From NCBI GenBank assembly GCA_030762935.1, contig CM060900.1, forward strand, positions 288,899,784 through 288,963,783: 64,000 bases of DNA, in the 5' to 3' direction. Below the pieces are notes generated by a model. That model was not told the origin of the DNA and did not search any database. It was given only the letters and a program-made list of their open reading frames with translations. Below are positions 9,412 through 19,379 of this stretch, piece by piece; position 1 is the first letter of the stretch, and each line of letters opens with the position of its first letter. The stretch comes from Hymenopus coronatus. Lineage: Eukaryota > Arthropoda > Insecta > Mantodea > Hymenopodidae. A program made the position numbers and the translations under genes.

Positions 9412-10894
9412 ATGTCCTACCACCACACCGCCAGCAAAGAAGAGCTGGCACTGCGAACACACTGCCAGTGGGCGCTGGCGCGCCGTGCCGCCTTGCAGCG
9501 GAGCACGGACCCGCTCCCCGCCCCTCTTACAACGCCGCCTCCTGCCACGCCACCTACCGTATTGCAGCAGGTGGCTCCTCCGACAACAGACATCGCCGTC
9601 GCACCGGTACCCATTAGGAAACCGGCCCGGCCCCATCCGCCGACAGCCTCCGCCGCCGTGCCGGCACCCAACCGGGAACCGGCCCGGCCCCAACCGCCGA
9701 CTGCCTCCGCCGCCCTGCCGGAACCCAACCGGGAATCGGCCCGGCCCCAACCGCCGACAACCTACGCCGCCGTACCGGAACCCAACCGGAACCCAACCGG
9801 AACCCAACCGGAACCCAACCGGGAATCGGTCCGGCCTTCTCCGCCGCCTTCAACTTCACTCTCCGCCGTGCATGCTGCTCCGCTAGAGCAGGGCACCACT
9901 CCGACACCAAGACACCATGATGGCCATCTTACAGTGGTCGTCATAGGGGTCCCGAGGGACCTTCTATCCTGCTTCGTGCTGGATGTCGCACGCCGCCTTT
10001 GGCCCTCTGCAGTAAAGGCCAACCGCATCTCATCACCTCGGGGACCCACATCGCTGGTCCGCCTCCACCTGGGGTCCGCGCCTGAAGCCGAAACTGCCTT
10101 GACATCACGCCTGCCCCTGTTAGGGCAAGCTACGTGTCGAGGCTAGCAGAAGCGAACGTCCGGTCCCCTGCCGACGCTGCTGCACCTACGGACATCGTTC
10201 GGAGGATTGCCACGCCGCACCTAGGTGCCACTACTGTGGGGCAAGCTTGCTCACAGCCGCTTGCTCCAACCATGATCTGCGCCGTTGACGCCGCTACTGC
10301 GCTACCTGCTCCGGGAACTCGCACTACACAGGGCAAGCCACGTGCCCCCTGTATCCCCGGAGTAGGCCTTCACCTCCACAACAGACACAGCAGCACCACC
10401 AACCATCACCATCACCATCACTCAACTCTGCACCTAACACTTCACCAGACAACTCTTCACCGACGGACACCTTCCTAAAGGACGCCGTGGACTCCATCCA
10501 GCAGCACATCGCCGCCATCCAGGCGGCTACACACCAACTCGGCCTCCGTCTCGAAGAACTTCAGAGGGTAACCAACGAACTACTCGCAGCATTGGAGGTC
10601 AAGCACCAGGATTCTGATCGTGTTGCAGGTGACAATGGCGCGGTGCTTGCGTCTGTCCAGCGCCAGCTGGACCGCATAGAGAGCAACCTCGTCCATCCAC
10701 CTGCTGAGGACAGCGACGACCGGTGCCCGCAGCTGGGGTCTCTTGAGGCTTCGGACGTGGGTGTCCGAGAGCTGCAGCATCAACTACATCAATCCATATC
10801 CAAACAATTACACGGCGTTCAGACAGGACTTACCTCTGACATTCTCGCCTACATCGTTACCGGTCCAGCCCCCAGGGGAAGGAAGAACCGGTAG
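9412..10894 (+). pseudogene. Gag-like protein of element 4, frameshift and stop
   Basis: The first frame, from ATG 9,412, has a Pro-rich domain with a 60-bp repeat in three copies (9,609-9,788; unit core ARPQPPTASAAV), then a run of shorter copies. The RRM-like segment VVVIGVPRDLL..WPSAVKANRI follows, as in element 3. Near 10,135 the frame shifts, and the continuation has knuckles CRRCCTYGH, CHYCGAS and CATCSGNSHYTGQATC. One in-frame TGA lies between the knuckles (about 10,290). After that the frame is open to 10,894, with KDAVDSIQQHI and a helical C-terminal region. Two lesions suggest a dead copy. Confidence 0.75.
9609..9825 (+). repeat. 60-bp and 12-bp tandem repeats in gag of element 4
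   Basis: Three 60-bp units start near 9,609, 9,669 and 9,729. They are followed by four copies of AACCCAACCGG(A/G) between about 9,778 and 9,825. All keep the gag frame. Confidence 0.75.
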
Positions 10895-11018
10895 TACCGA
10901 AATCATCACCACAGGGAGAGAGTGGCAGCTCTCCCTGCACTCCCAATCCCTTTTTTTTCACCAACAAATCCCAACCACCCACAATTTCCTCAATTCCTCA
11001 CCTATAATTCGCTATGGG

Positions 11019-11046
11019 GGCCGGCTGGGCCTCGGTCAAGCCTGTC
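11019..11046 (+). other. Conserved 3' UTR hairpin 1, element 4
   Basis: GGCT (11,023-11,026) pairs with AGCC (11,039-11,042) around the loop GGGCCTCGGTCA. Three further pairs lie below one mismatch. Loop sequence and length are as in elements 1 and 3. Confidence 0.7.
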
Positions 11047-11110
11047 TGCTAGCAGAACCCTCTCCCCTGGCGGCCGCACAGCGGGCCAGTTTACCTTTAC
11101 CTTTGACTGC

Positions 11111-11132
11111 GCGGGTGCAACAGCGGTACCGC
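11111..11132 (+). other. Conserved 3' UTR hairpin 2, element 4
   Basis: GCGG (11,111-11,114) pairs with CCGC (11,129-11,132) around GGTGC..CAGCGG. It is 65 nt after hairpin 1. Confidence 0.5.
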
Positions 11133-11155
11133 ATCATCCTTACCTTCCAATACCG

Positions 11156-11254
11156 GTGGAGGGGTTTTTTAGTCGGTAGGCCCACTCTGGGAGACCCGGA
11201 CACTCCGGGCATGCCAGCCCGGGTTAGTCCTTAAGGTGGATTTTACCCCTCCAC
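11156..11254 (+). other. Terminal long-range stem of family B 3' UTR
   Basis: GTGGAGGGG (11,156-11,164) is complementary over nine bases to CCCCTCCAC (11,246-11,254). The equivalent in element 2 is GTGGAGG (7,233-7,239) with CCTCCAC (7,314-7,320). The stem would close the region between them just before the poly(A). Confidence 0.55.
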
Positions 11255-11265
11255 TTGAAACTAAG

Positions 11266-11289
11266 AAAAAAAAAAAAAAAAAAGCAGAC
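11266..11289 (+). other. Poly(A)/GCAGAC junction 4, right end of the array
   Basis: 18 A at 11,266-11,283, then GCAGAC. What follows is not another retroelement but the flank of the DNA polymerase relic, so this GCAGA may be the original target site. Confidence 0.75.
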
Positions 11290-11419
11290 GTATTGCGGCA
11301 GTTTGCTTTGAGTCGAGTATATTAGCTGATCTTAGTGAAAGTAACTATCAATAGTGAGAAGGACGTTACGGCGATAAAAGTTCTGGCCTTTTAATCATAC
11401 TTGGAAGTATTTATCAGAT
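11284..11419 (+). other. Flank between the array and the polymerase relic
   Basis: About 135 bp with no gene seen. It may be the upstream part of the polymerase element. Confidence 0.3.
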
Positions 11420-14400
11420 TTGAGACACGCAGAAAGCTATATTCAGCGGAATATCTGCGAACTCGACTTCTGGCTACAGTTGTATTAAGTGTGGCAAAAG
11501 CTTTCAATGGAGCTACAAGAGATGGCGTGAAATGAGCTGCGGACAACTCTTCAAATATAAAGATTGTGCTGCAACCTTCAGCAGCGGATACATAGGAATT
11601 CGTCATGAACAGCATTGCAGAGCAGGCATACCCCTGAAGGACCTACCCGACATCAACTATTGACTGCAAAGGAAAATGAGTGTGACATGAAACAGTATGA
11701 AACATCGTTTGAAGGTTGTATGAAATCCTTCATCCGATGCAATTCGAGCAAGGACATGAAGACTTACCTGCAGGAAGCTAAGCAGAAGATTATACAATCT
11801 GTCCAAGAAGAGCTCTCCATACATAAAGCTGTGAAGATTAACCTGCTAGTGGAGGGCCGATTTATAAATAGTGCTGGAGAAAGTATTGACAAGACCTTCA
11901 AAACTAGGAATCATGCACTGTTTCTAGAAACTGATTTAAATGTCATGCTGCAGACTAAAATCAAGAAACTGGATGCTGAAATGGAGGAATCACAACTTAA
12001 AGGAAGCAATTGAGCTCAGCTTGCTATGGAGGGGTTACGCCTTCGAATTAATAAGTACAGCCCCCTTCGCGGAATCAGTTATATTCCTCTACCTGCATCT
12101 ATAGAGGCAAATATAGCGTGTATGAACCCTGAGAACCGTCGTGATGAGAGATGTTTTTATACGTTATCCTTGCACAATACATTGAAAGGGATCCTCAACC
12201 TGTCAACATATACAAGAAACTCGAGGGAAAATATGACTTCTCATGCATCACATTCCCTACACCATTGTCTGAAATCCCGACATTTGAAAAGAATAATAAT
12301 ATATCTATCAACGTATTTTAGCTAGATGAAAAGGGAGCAGTGTTCACAATAAAGAATGTAACGGAAGAACCACCTGATCACCTGGGCCTCCTTCTATTGA
12401 GTGATGGAAATGGTATGCATCACTATGTAGATATCAAGAACTTTGAGAAGCTTATTCGAGAACAAAAAACAAGAAAACAAAACATAACGGACAAGTGTAC
12501 CCCTGTAAACGCTGCTTCACCCATTTTGATGACCAATATGGACGTAACGGAGTGGAAAAATTGAAGGAACTAGCGACTATCTGCAGGCACCATGCTATCG
12601 CTGGGATAGTAATGCCTAAAAAAAAAAAAAAAAAAAACTATCATTCAGTTTAAAAATGTAGAAAGAATGTTGAAACTTCCGTAAGTCATTCTTGCAGATT
12701 TTGAGAGTATTCCTAGACCAATTTACTCATGCGAGTTAAAACCTGAAGCTTCCTATACAACGTCTTATCAGAAGCATTCCCCAATGAGTTTCGCTGTTTA
12801 CGTCAAACCAGCGTTATCTGTTGAACAGTTGCAGACTGATGTTCCTACTGCCCCTTATGTATCCAGAGGATATGACGCTGCTGAAAAGTTTATGGATTAA
12901 CTAATATCTCATGCAAATAAGATTAGCAGTATATACAAAACTGCTAAACCACTGAAACTATCGGATCTACAACAGGAGGATTTCGAGTCTTCTACCGAAT
13001 GCTACTTGTGTTATAAAAAAATCACTGAAGAAAACTGGAAAGTTAGGGATCATGACCATTTGGCTGGTGAATATCGTGGAAGTCTTCATAATGAGTGTAA
13101 TCTAGCCTGCAAAACACCGAAATATGTTCCTGTCTTCATGCACAACTTAAGTGGATATGATTCTCATTTCATCGTTAAACAGTTAGGTTGTACAAGTGAA
13201 AGATTGTAGGTGATTCCGTGCTCAGAAGAAATGTATATTTCCTTCTCGAAGCATGTTGGAGATACTAAGCTTCGGTTTGTGAATGCATACCATTTCCTCA
13301 GTTCTAATTTAGATAAACTATTAAAACCTCTAACATCGTTTCCTGAGACCTGCAAATACTTTGTTGAAGAGAAAGTTAGTTTGGTGACACGAAAAGGAGT
13401 ATTTCCCTACGATTACATAACATAATATGTTTTAAGAGAAACAGGCTTACCTCCAAAGGAAGCGTTCTACAATAAACTAAATGAAGAGGAAATCAATGAA
13501 TAAGACTATCAACATGCTAAAAATGTATGGGAGCAGTTTAATATCCGAAATTAGGGAGAATATAGTGATCTCTACTTAACCTCAGATGTTCTGCTATTCG
13601 CAGATGTTTTAAAGCCTTCAGAGAGCAAACATTGAATGCTCATAAAGTTGATCCTGCACATTACTTAACATCTCCGGGGCTTACCCGGGATGCTATGCCG
13701 GGATTGAGCTAGAATTGTTATAGGATTATGAGCAGCTTCTCATGGTGGAATCTGGCATAAGGGGAGGATTATGTCAGGCATCTCACCGGTATGCCCAAGC
13801 TAACAACGCCCACATCGAGCAGCTTGATCCCAATAAACCAACTCAATTTATTACATACGAGGACGCAAATAACCAATATGGATGGACTATGCAGCATCCA
13901 CGCCTTATATAGGATTTCAGTAGGTTTTTCCTGACAGTATTAATATAGAAACATTAAAATACGATTCTTTTGGATATTTATTCGTAGCTGATGTGGATTA
14001 TCCTACTGAGCTTCATGATCTTCATAATGATTTTCCATTCTTGCCTGAGTGTTTGAAACTAAAGAACTCAAGTGTGAAGAAACTAATTGCGCACCTTGGA
14101 AGCAGAAAGAAGTACGTTGTACATTACATGACGTTAAAACAGGCACTCTCACATGGAGGGGCCGCGCCGTGGCCGAGATGGACAAAGCGGCGCAGGGGCG
14201 GGTTTTCTCCGGGTTCTCCGGTTTCCCCCGCCACCGCATTCCACCGGTGCTCCATCTTCATTTCATGTATCACCAGTGTCATCGCCTGCGGTGTCACAAG
14301 TTATAAAAGCGGGCGTTTAGCTCTATAAAAATACTCTCACATGGATTACGACTAGCAAAAAAACATCCTGTGCTGTAATTTCAACAATCGTGCTGGTTAA

Positions 14401-15222
14401 AACCTTACATAGCGTTTCATAACAACCTGCGGCAACAAGCTAGAAATGACTTTGAAAAAGACCTGTACAAAGTCTTCAACAATGGAATGTTTCGAAAAAC
14501 CATGGAGAATATACGAAATCGAATAGATAAACGAGAAAACATTGGAAAAGCTTATTGCTAAGCCTACATTCATCGATAGAAGTGTGTATGGACCTAACCC
14601 CGCAACTGTTCATATGGCATCACGACAGATCATATTCAAAAAGCCCATGAACATCGGAAAGTGCGTACTGGATATCTAAAAAACACTCATGAACTCATAC
14701 CAATATAATGTGCTATTGCCGTATTATGGGACTGCAAACCTGAAGCTTATGTACATGGATACGGATTCTTTCATTCATCGAGGCACAACTGATATATACC
14801 ACGACAAAATGCAATTTCTTGAACATTTGGATCCATCTGGTTACCCTGCAAGCCACATGTGCCAATCCACACAGAACAAAAAAGTGTTTGGAAAGTTTAA
14901 AGATGAAGCTAACGGGAAAATCGTCCAACCTTTTGTCCGCCTGAGACGTAAGATGTATGCTCTCGATATTGATGGAGAATGATCAACAAGATTAAAAGTA
15001 TAAAATGAAGCGCTATTAAGCTGTACATCACATTCGACAGTTATGTAGATTATCTTAAAAACAGCGAAATAATAAGAATTCCCCTGAATTTGATGTTTCA
15101 CAACAATATAACGTTTTGTTTGTAAAAGTCAATAGAATCACTGTATCGTCCCATGGTCATAAAAGAGTGATTGCTGAGGATGAAATATCAACCTATGCTT
15201 ATGGTCATTACAAAGTTGTGAA
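11420..15222 (+). pseudogene. Decayed protein-primed family-B DNA polymerase (Maverick/Polinton-adintovirus type)
   Basis: Replication polymerase of a large DNA transposon or endogenous DNA virus. Recognisable blocks occur in order on the plus strand in shifting frames. They are a Cys-rich N-terminal part (about 11,490-11,640), a domain ending KTRNHALFLETDLN (about 11,900), and a region with RDHDHLAGEYRG..HNECNL (about 13,045-13,110). HNLSGYDSHF follows (exonuclease motif, about 13,142), and then the polymerase active-site motif MDTDSF (about 14,757). The C-terminal block ISTYAYGHYK ends near 15,222. Many stops and several frameshifts split it, an A-run lies at 12,619-12,636, and a SINE sits at 14,158-14,332. 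I see no integrase, capsid or terminal repeats, so this is a remnant of one gene. Confidence 0.75.
14158..14332 (+). mobile_element. tRNA-derived SINE with 13-bp target duplication
   Basis: A 175-bp GC-rich insertion in the polymerase relic, flanked by perfect 13-bp repeats ACTCTCACATGGA at 14,145-14,157 and 14,333-14,345. The head (GTGGCCGAGATGG..AAAGCGGCG) resembles a tRNA-Leu/Ser A-box region. The body has GGTTTTCTCCGGGTTCTCC, and the 3' end is a short AT tail. The intact duplication dates this insertion after the polymerase gene was in place. Confidence 0.85.
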
Positions 15223-15660
15223 CCTATCATGAGAGAATACTACATGCATTACTCATCATCGCTAACGTGGTAGGAAAATTGAAGCTTAGACTCCAAACAC
15301 TCCCATGCATCTAGCTAAGACATACGAAGAGATAAAAGAATAAGACAAATAAGAATGAGAGGTGGCGGGAACTCTACCATTAGAAGAAACTTCTAATGCT
15401 AATTTCAAGCCTGGATAAAAGAGGAGAGACGTCTAACCTCTAATGCTAATTATCTTTATATAAAAACAACACTTCAACAATAATAGCAGCAACAAGAAAA
15501 CAGGGTGGGATCATTATTCTAGCAACAAAAGACGAAGAACCATTATGTTCACAAAACAATAAACACCTCAACAAGAAAGGCTTAGACCCTTCTTCTAGTG
15601 TCAGCCTCAAAAATAAAGACACCATACAAAAAGACAAATAAAGAGATGGAGATCCGGAAA
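15223..15660. other. AT-rich stretch without a gene
   Basis: Purine-rich sequence with a partial direct repeat of (G)AGACGTCTAACCTCTAATGCTAA-like modules near 15,380-15,450. I see nothing else. Confidence 0.3.
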
Positions 15661-16830
15661 GTAAGGTTATGTTAGATTCACAAACCTAGGAAAGACTGAA
15701 ACCATGTAAACATATCCCCTCGCTTCACAAGTTAGCACCTGCATAAAAGATATAAAGGACTGAAAAATACTGAAACCAATACGGAAATGATCATAAAGGA
15801 TCCAAACTATGGAAAAATATGACGAAACTGTAAAAACACTGGATAGGCTATAAAAAAAGATCAAACTGACCAGGAACATATGAAAATGCTATAAAACGTA
15901 ACAAATAGTGTGAAAAAACGTCAGCAACACTGAAACAATGACTTCAGTTACTACGAAAATGCTGAAAATCGTTGCAGAAACGACATAAACATATCATTAA
16001 ATGTGACAAATTATTATCAAACGTAAGAAAAGGGACTACAAGACATCGTGGCGCTTCAAATATGCATAAAGTGCTCCTAAACGTATACAAAAATGTCGTC
16101 AGTGCACCTTCGTCGCTGTCATAAAGTTCTTAAACAGTTTCCAAAAATACATTCAAAGTGGGTTAAAATAGTTATTGCCTTAGACTTCAACACTGCTCTA
16201 TACATATAGTTACTTTAAAGGTCGAAAATGATCTGTAAGGAAGTATAAAGCACTACAAAACACAGCAAAATGTTGTGAAATATGTTCAAAATATGCTAAA
16301 AGTTCTATAAAAGTGCTAAAACCATAAAAAAAAAACACTGCAAATTACTGTAAAATATTAGCAAAACGCTAGAAAAGTGCAAAAATTACTTAGAGTCCTA
16401 TATACCAATAAAACTGTTCGAGATGTATGGAAAAGATTTAAATGTGTAATCAATACACAGAATCTAGCTGTCTTACAGTCCTAAACTTTCTCCCCAAATG
16501 GCATGGCATGACATTAATAAACATGCTAAAGAACACTGACAACGCTAAAAATCACCATTACAATCCTTAAAAAAATGTATGGGAAAGCACTACAATCACT
16601 GAAAAAATAGTCTAAAACGTTAAAATAAAAAAAAAAATAAAAAAAAAGTAAGCCAAATATGAGCAAAAACGTCTGAAAAAGCCTAAAATACCTGTTTGTA
16701 GACTTCCAAATACCCCCAAAATGGCGTCAAATCAGTTGAAAAGCGCTAAAAACTGTCTGCTGAGTGTTCTGAAAGTAACTGTTCTAGGGTCCTAATCATC
16801 CGCCAAACAGTGGCGAATTCTCCTATACGC
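15660..16830. repeat. Diffuse satellite-like repeat, left block
   Basis: The block is built from short recurring modules such as GAAAATGCTAAAA, CACTACAA..TGAAAAATA and CCTAAACATCC..CAAATGGCGTGAAAT. Similar modules recur at 19,670-20,290, on the other side of the hAT relic. Copies are too diverged to give a firm period by eye. Confidence 0.45.
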
Positions 16831-17189
16831 CGCATACAATACGCCGGTGTACTAAACTTGAGAGGGTTCAAAACGACTCTCATTAAACATGCAAAATAAT
16901 CAGAATTGTTTGTATGTCACTTCAACTAAATACGAAATGATCGCACGTTTGTACGGTTAAACGTACATCTACCTCGCTACAAGTAACCGTGCTCCCAGCA
17001 TTCTCCGCTCTAGGCAAGGCCAGCACTGGTGTACGCGCACATCTACTGCATCGCAAGTTGAAGACATAACCACCCACTACCACTTCTCCATTAGAGAGGC
17101 GAGGGGAAAGGAAGTTAAATTGCCCGCTGTCGAAATGCACCGCTAAATTTTGCGATTGACAATCGTTTTTAGTCTGTATTAGTGTTGTT

Positions 17190-19370
17190 TTGCTTTAAGT
17201 TTTTGTGAAAATGACCGATAAAAGTGTTAATGAAGCTAGTGCTTCTTGTGACTGTGTAGTAGGACGTGTGTTAAAGACTGGATTTTGGAATTTTGAATTT
17301 TCTGAAAAACTTAAAATAAAAAACAACGGCACCCCCACTCCCTAAATACCAGGTCTGATTGCTAAATGTCAAGACAGAAAACGAGAGTATAACTGAAATT
17401 TCTGCATTGGCAATTATTCTAGGTACAAATGATTAACTGGTTGCCCCAAATTAAACAAACTCCATTGTTGGCCATATCTTCTTTTTAGAAACGACAAAAG
17501 CAGTACTACATGAACTCAAGAAGGATTCAAAAATATAGATTCTCTAAATGGTTCATTAAGTAAGCATGAAAAAAAAATCACATATTTTGTGCATTCACTG
17601 TTTGTAATTTTGGCAATACACGAGTAGACCTGCAGCTAAATGCTCAGAAATCATTAACAATTTCAAAGCATAATGAAATGGTAAAAAAGAACAGAGAAGT
17701 ATTGAATAGACTCGTTGATGTTGTTTGTCACTTAGGAAAGCAGGAATTAGCTTTCAGAGAACACGACGAGTCAGAAAGTTCCTTTATTAGAGGTAATTAC
17801 GATCAACTTTAAATGATCATTTTAAAAAGTGCTACGATTTTCCGGGGCACCTCGTAATCCATTCAGAATGATTTAATCGAAGCTGTTAGGAGTGTTTTAG
17901 TTAACTGTGTAATAAAAGAACTTGCATCCGATAATTTTGTGGTTATTCTTCTAGACGAGTGCTCAGACATAGTGAACAAATCCCAACTCTCTACCATTTC
18001 ACGCTATGTGGACAAATCGGGGGAAGTTAAAGAAAGGTTCATGGGCTTTACAGACGTCAGTGCAGACAGATCTGCGGAGGCATTTTACAACCATGTACTT
18101 ACAGCAGTTAAAGAATTTAATATTTGTAAGAAACTAGTCGCACTGGCCAACTAGGTGGTCCGCAATCTAAAGTAAAAGAGGCATTTCCACAGGCATTATT
18201 TGTTCACTGCTACTGTCACATTCTGAATTTAGTTCTGCAACAGGCAGCTATGTGTAAAGATAATTGCAAACTGTTTTTTTTTTCAAACTGTATCAGGGCT
18301 CTCTAATTTCTTTAATCCTTCCAATAAAAGGATGGACACTTTGCGTGATTTTATGAATAAAAGGTTAACAAAGCGGCTCCAACGCGCTGGAACTTCATTT
18401 CACGCCTTGTCAATAATGTACAAGAGCAACGAGATAACCTGGTTTTATTCGTTGAATTCATGACAGAACCAGAAAACAATGTTGATTAGGAACCTGATTC
18501 ATTGGTTAAAGCACAAAATTTTCTTTAATTTTTGACCCGGTTGGATACTTTCTTCCTCTTCAAAACATTTTCGGCAATATTTGCTCATAGTGACGTTCTC
18601 CTCTACATATTACAAGACAAGTCTATGGTATTGCATATTGCCATTCAAAAGTAATCCAGACTAAAAATACTTTAGAAGAGCTAAGAACAGAAAGGTTCCA
18701 AAATATTTTGCGAAAAATTTCGACCGAAGTGATATATGAACACACAAAAAAAAATAAATAAATAAATAAATAAAAAGGAAGAGCAACGAACCAAGTGAAG
18801 TTACTGAAGTTATGTTCAGGAGGATATTCTATGAAATTTTGGATAATGCGCTCTATCGAATACAAAATAGATTTTCAGACTCCGAAAGTTGTTATTTCTT
18901 TGTTCTCCTTGATACCTCAACATTCAAGAATTACAGAACTCTTTTCCTGATCACCATTGCTCAAAATTGTTGGACATCTATGGCTCAAATGTTTATTCGG
19001 TACGTCTGAAAAATTAACTTTGTGTTGTGCACTCTTCTGGAGATAAAGGTTTTGAAGGAATATCAGTTGGTGAAATAGTGAAAATTATGAACGAAAGAGA
19101 TCTGTGTGGGCTATGCCTAAAGTTTACAATTTAGATTGTCTAATTCTAACTGTACGAGCAACTACAGCTTCAGTTGAACGGTCATTTTCCACTTTAAATC
19201 GAGTAAAATCTGGCTGTAGTTCTACAATGGGCCAAGAAAGACTATCCTCTCAGTCAATGATGTCCTTAGAAAAGCAGTCACTTCGGAAGGATGTTCATGA
19301 GAATTTCACGCAAGCTGTAATGGAACTAGTTCTGAAGAAATCTCGGAGATTGGAGCTAACGTTCCAGTAA
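17190..19370 (+). pseudogene. hAT-superfamily transposase relic (ZMYM1/TTF-type)
   Basis: A cut-and-paste transposase, decayed. A possible start is ATG 17,210 (MTDKSVNEASAS). Recognisable parts are HLGKQELAFREHDESESSF (about 17,730, in fragments), VVILLDECSDIVNKSQLSTI (17,939 on, catalytic-region type), RFMGFTDVSADRSAEAF and the hAT C-terminal dimerisation block TTASVERSFSTLNRVK (19,155-19,210). Numerous stops and frameshifts occur, and a (AAAT)n tract sits at about 18,745-18,775. No terminal inverted repeats were found by eye. Confidence 0.75.
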
Positions 19371-19379
19371 ACTGGTAAG

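Larger units (their letters stand above)
9339..11283 (+). mobile_element. Array element 4: gag-only non-LTR element with a family B 3' end
   Basis: A 1.95-kb unit between junctions at 9,298 and 11,266. It has one broken gag ORF and no EN or RT. Its 3' UTR (about 11,010-11,265) matches element 2 closely, while its Gag is of the same type as that of element 3. It is either a non-autonomous partner of element 2 or a mosaic. It ends in 18 A at 11,266-11,283 and is the last unit of the array. Confidence 0.8.

Noticed and set aside
12619..12636. Poly(A) at 12,619 as a fifth array junction
   Set aside because: It is not followed by GCAGA, and the polymerase relic continues on both sides.
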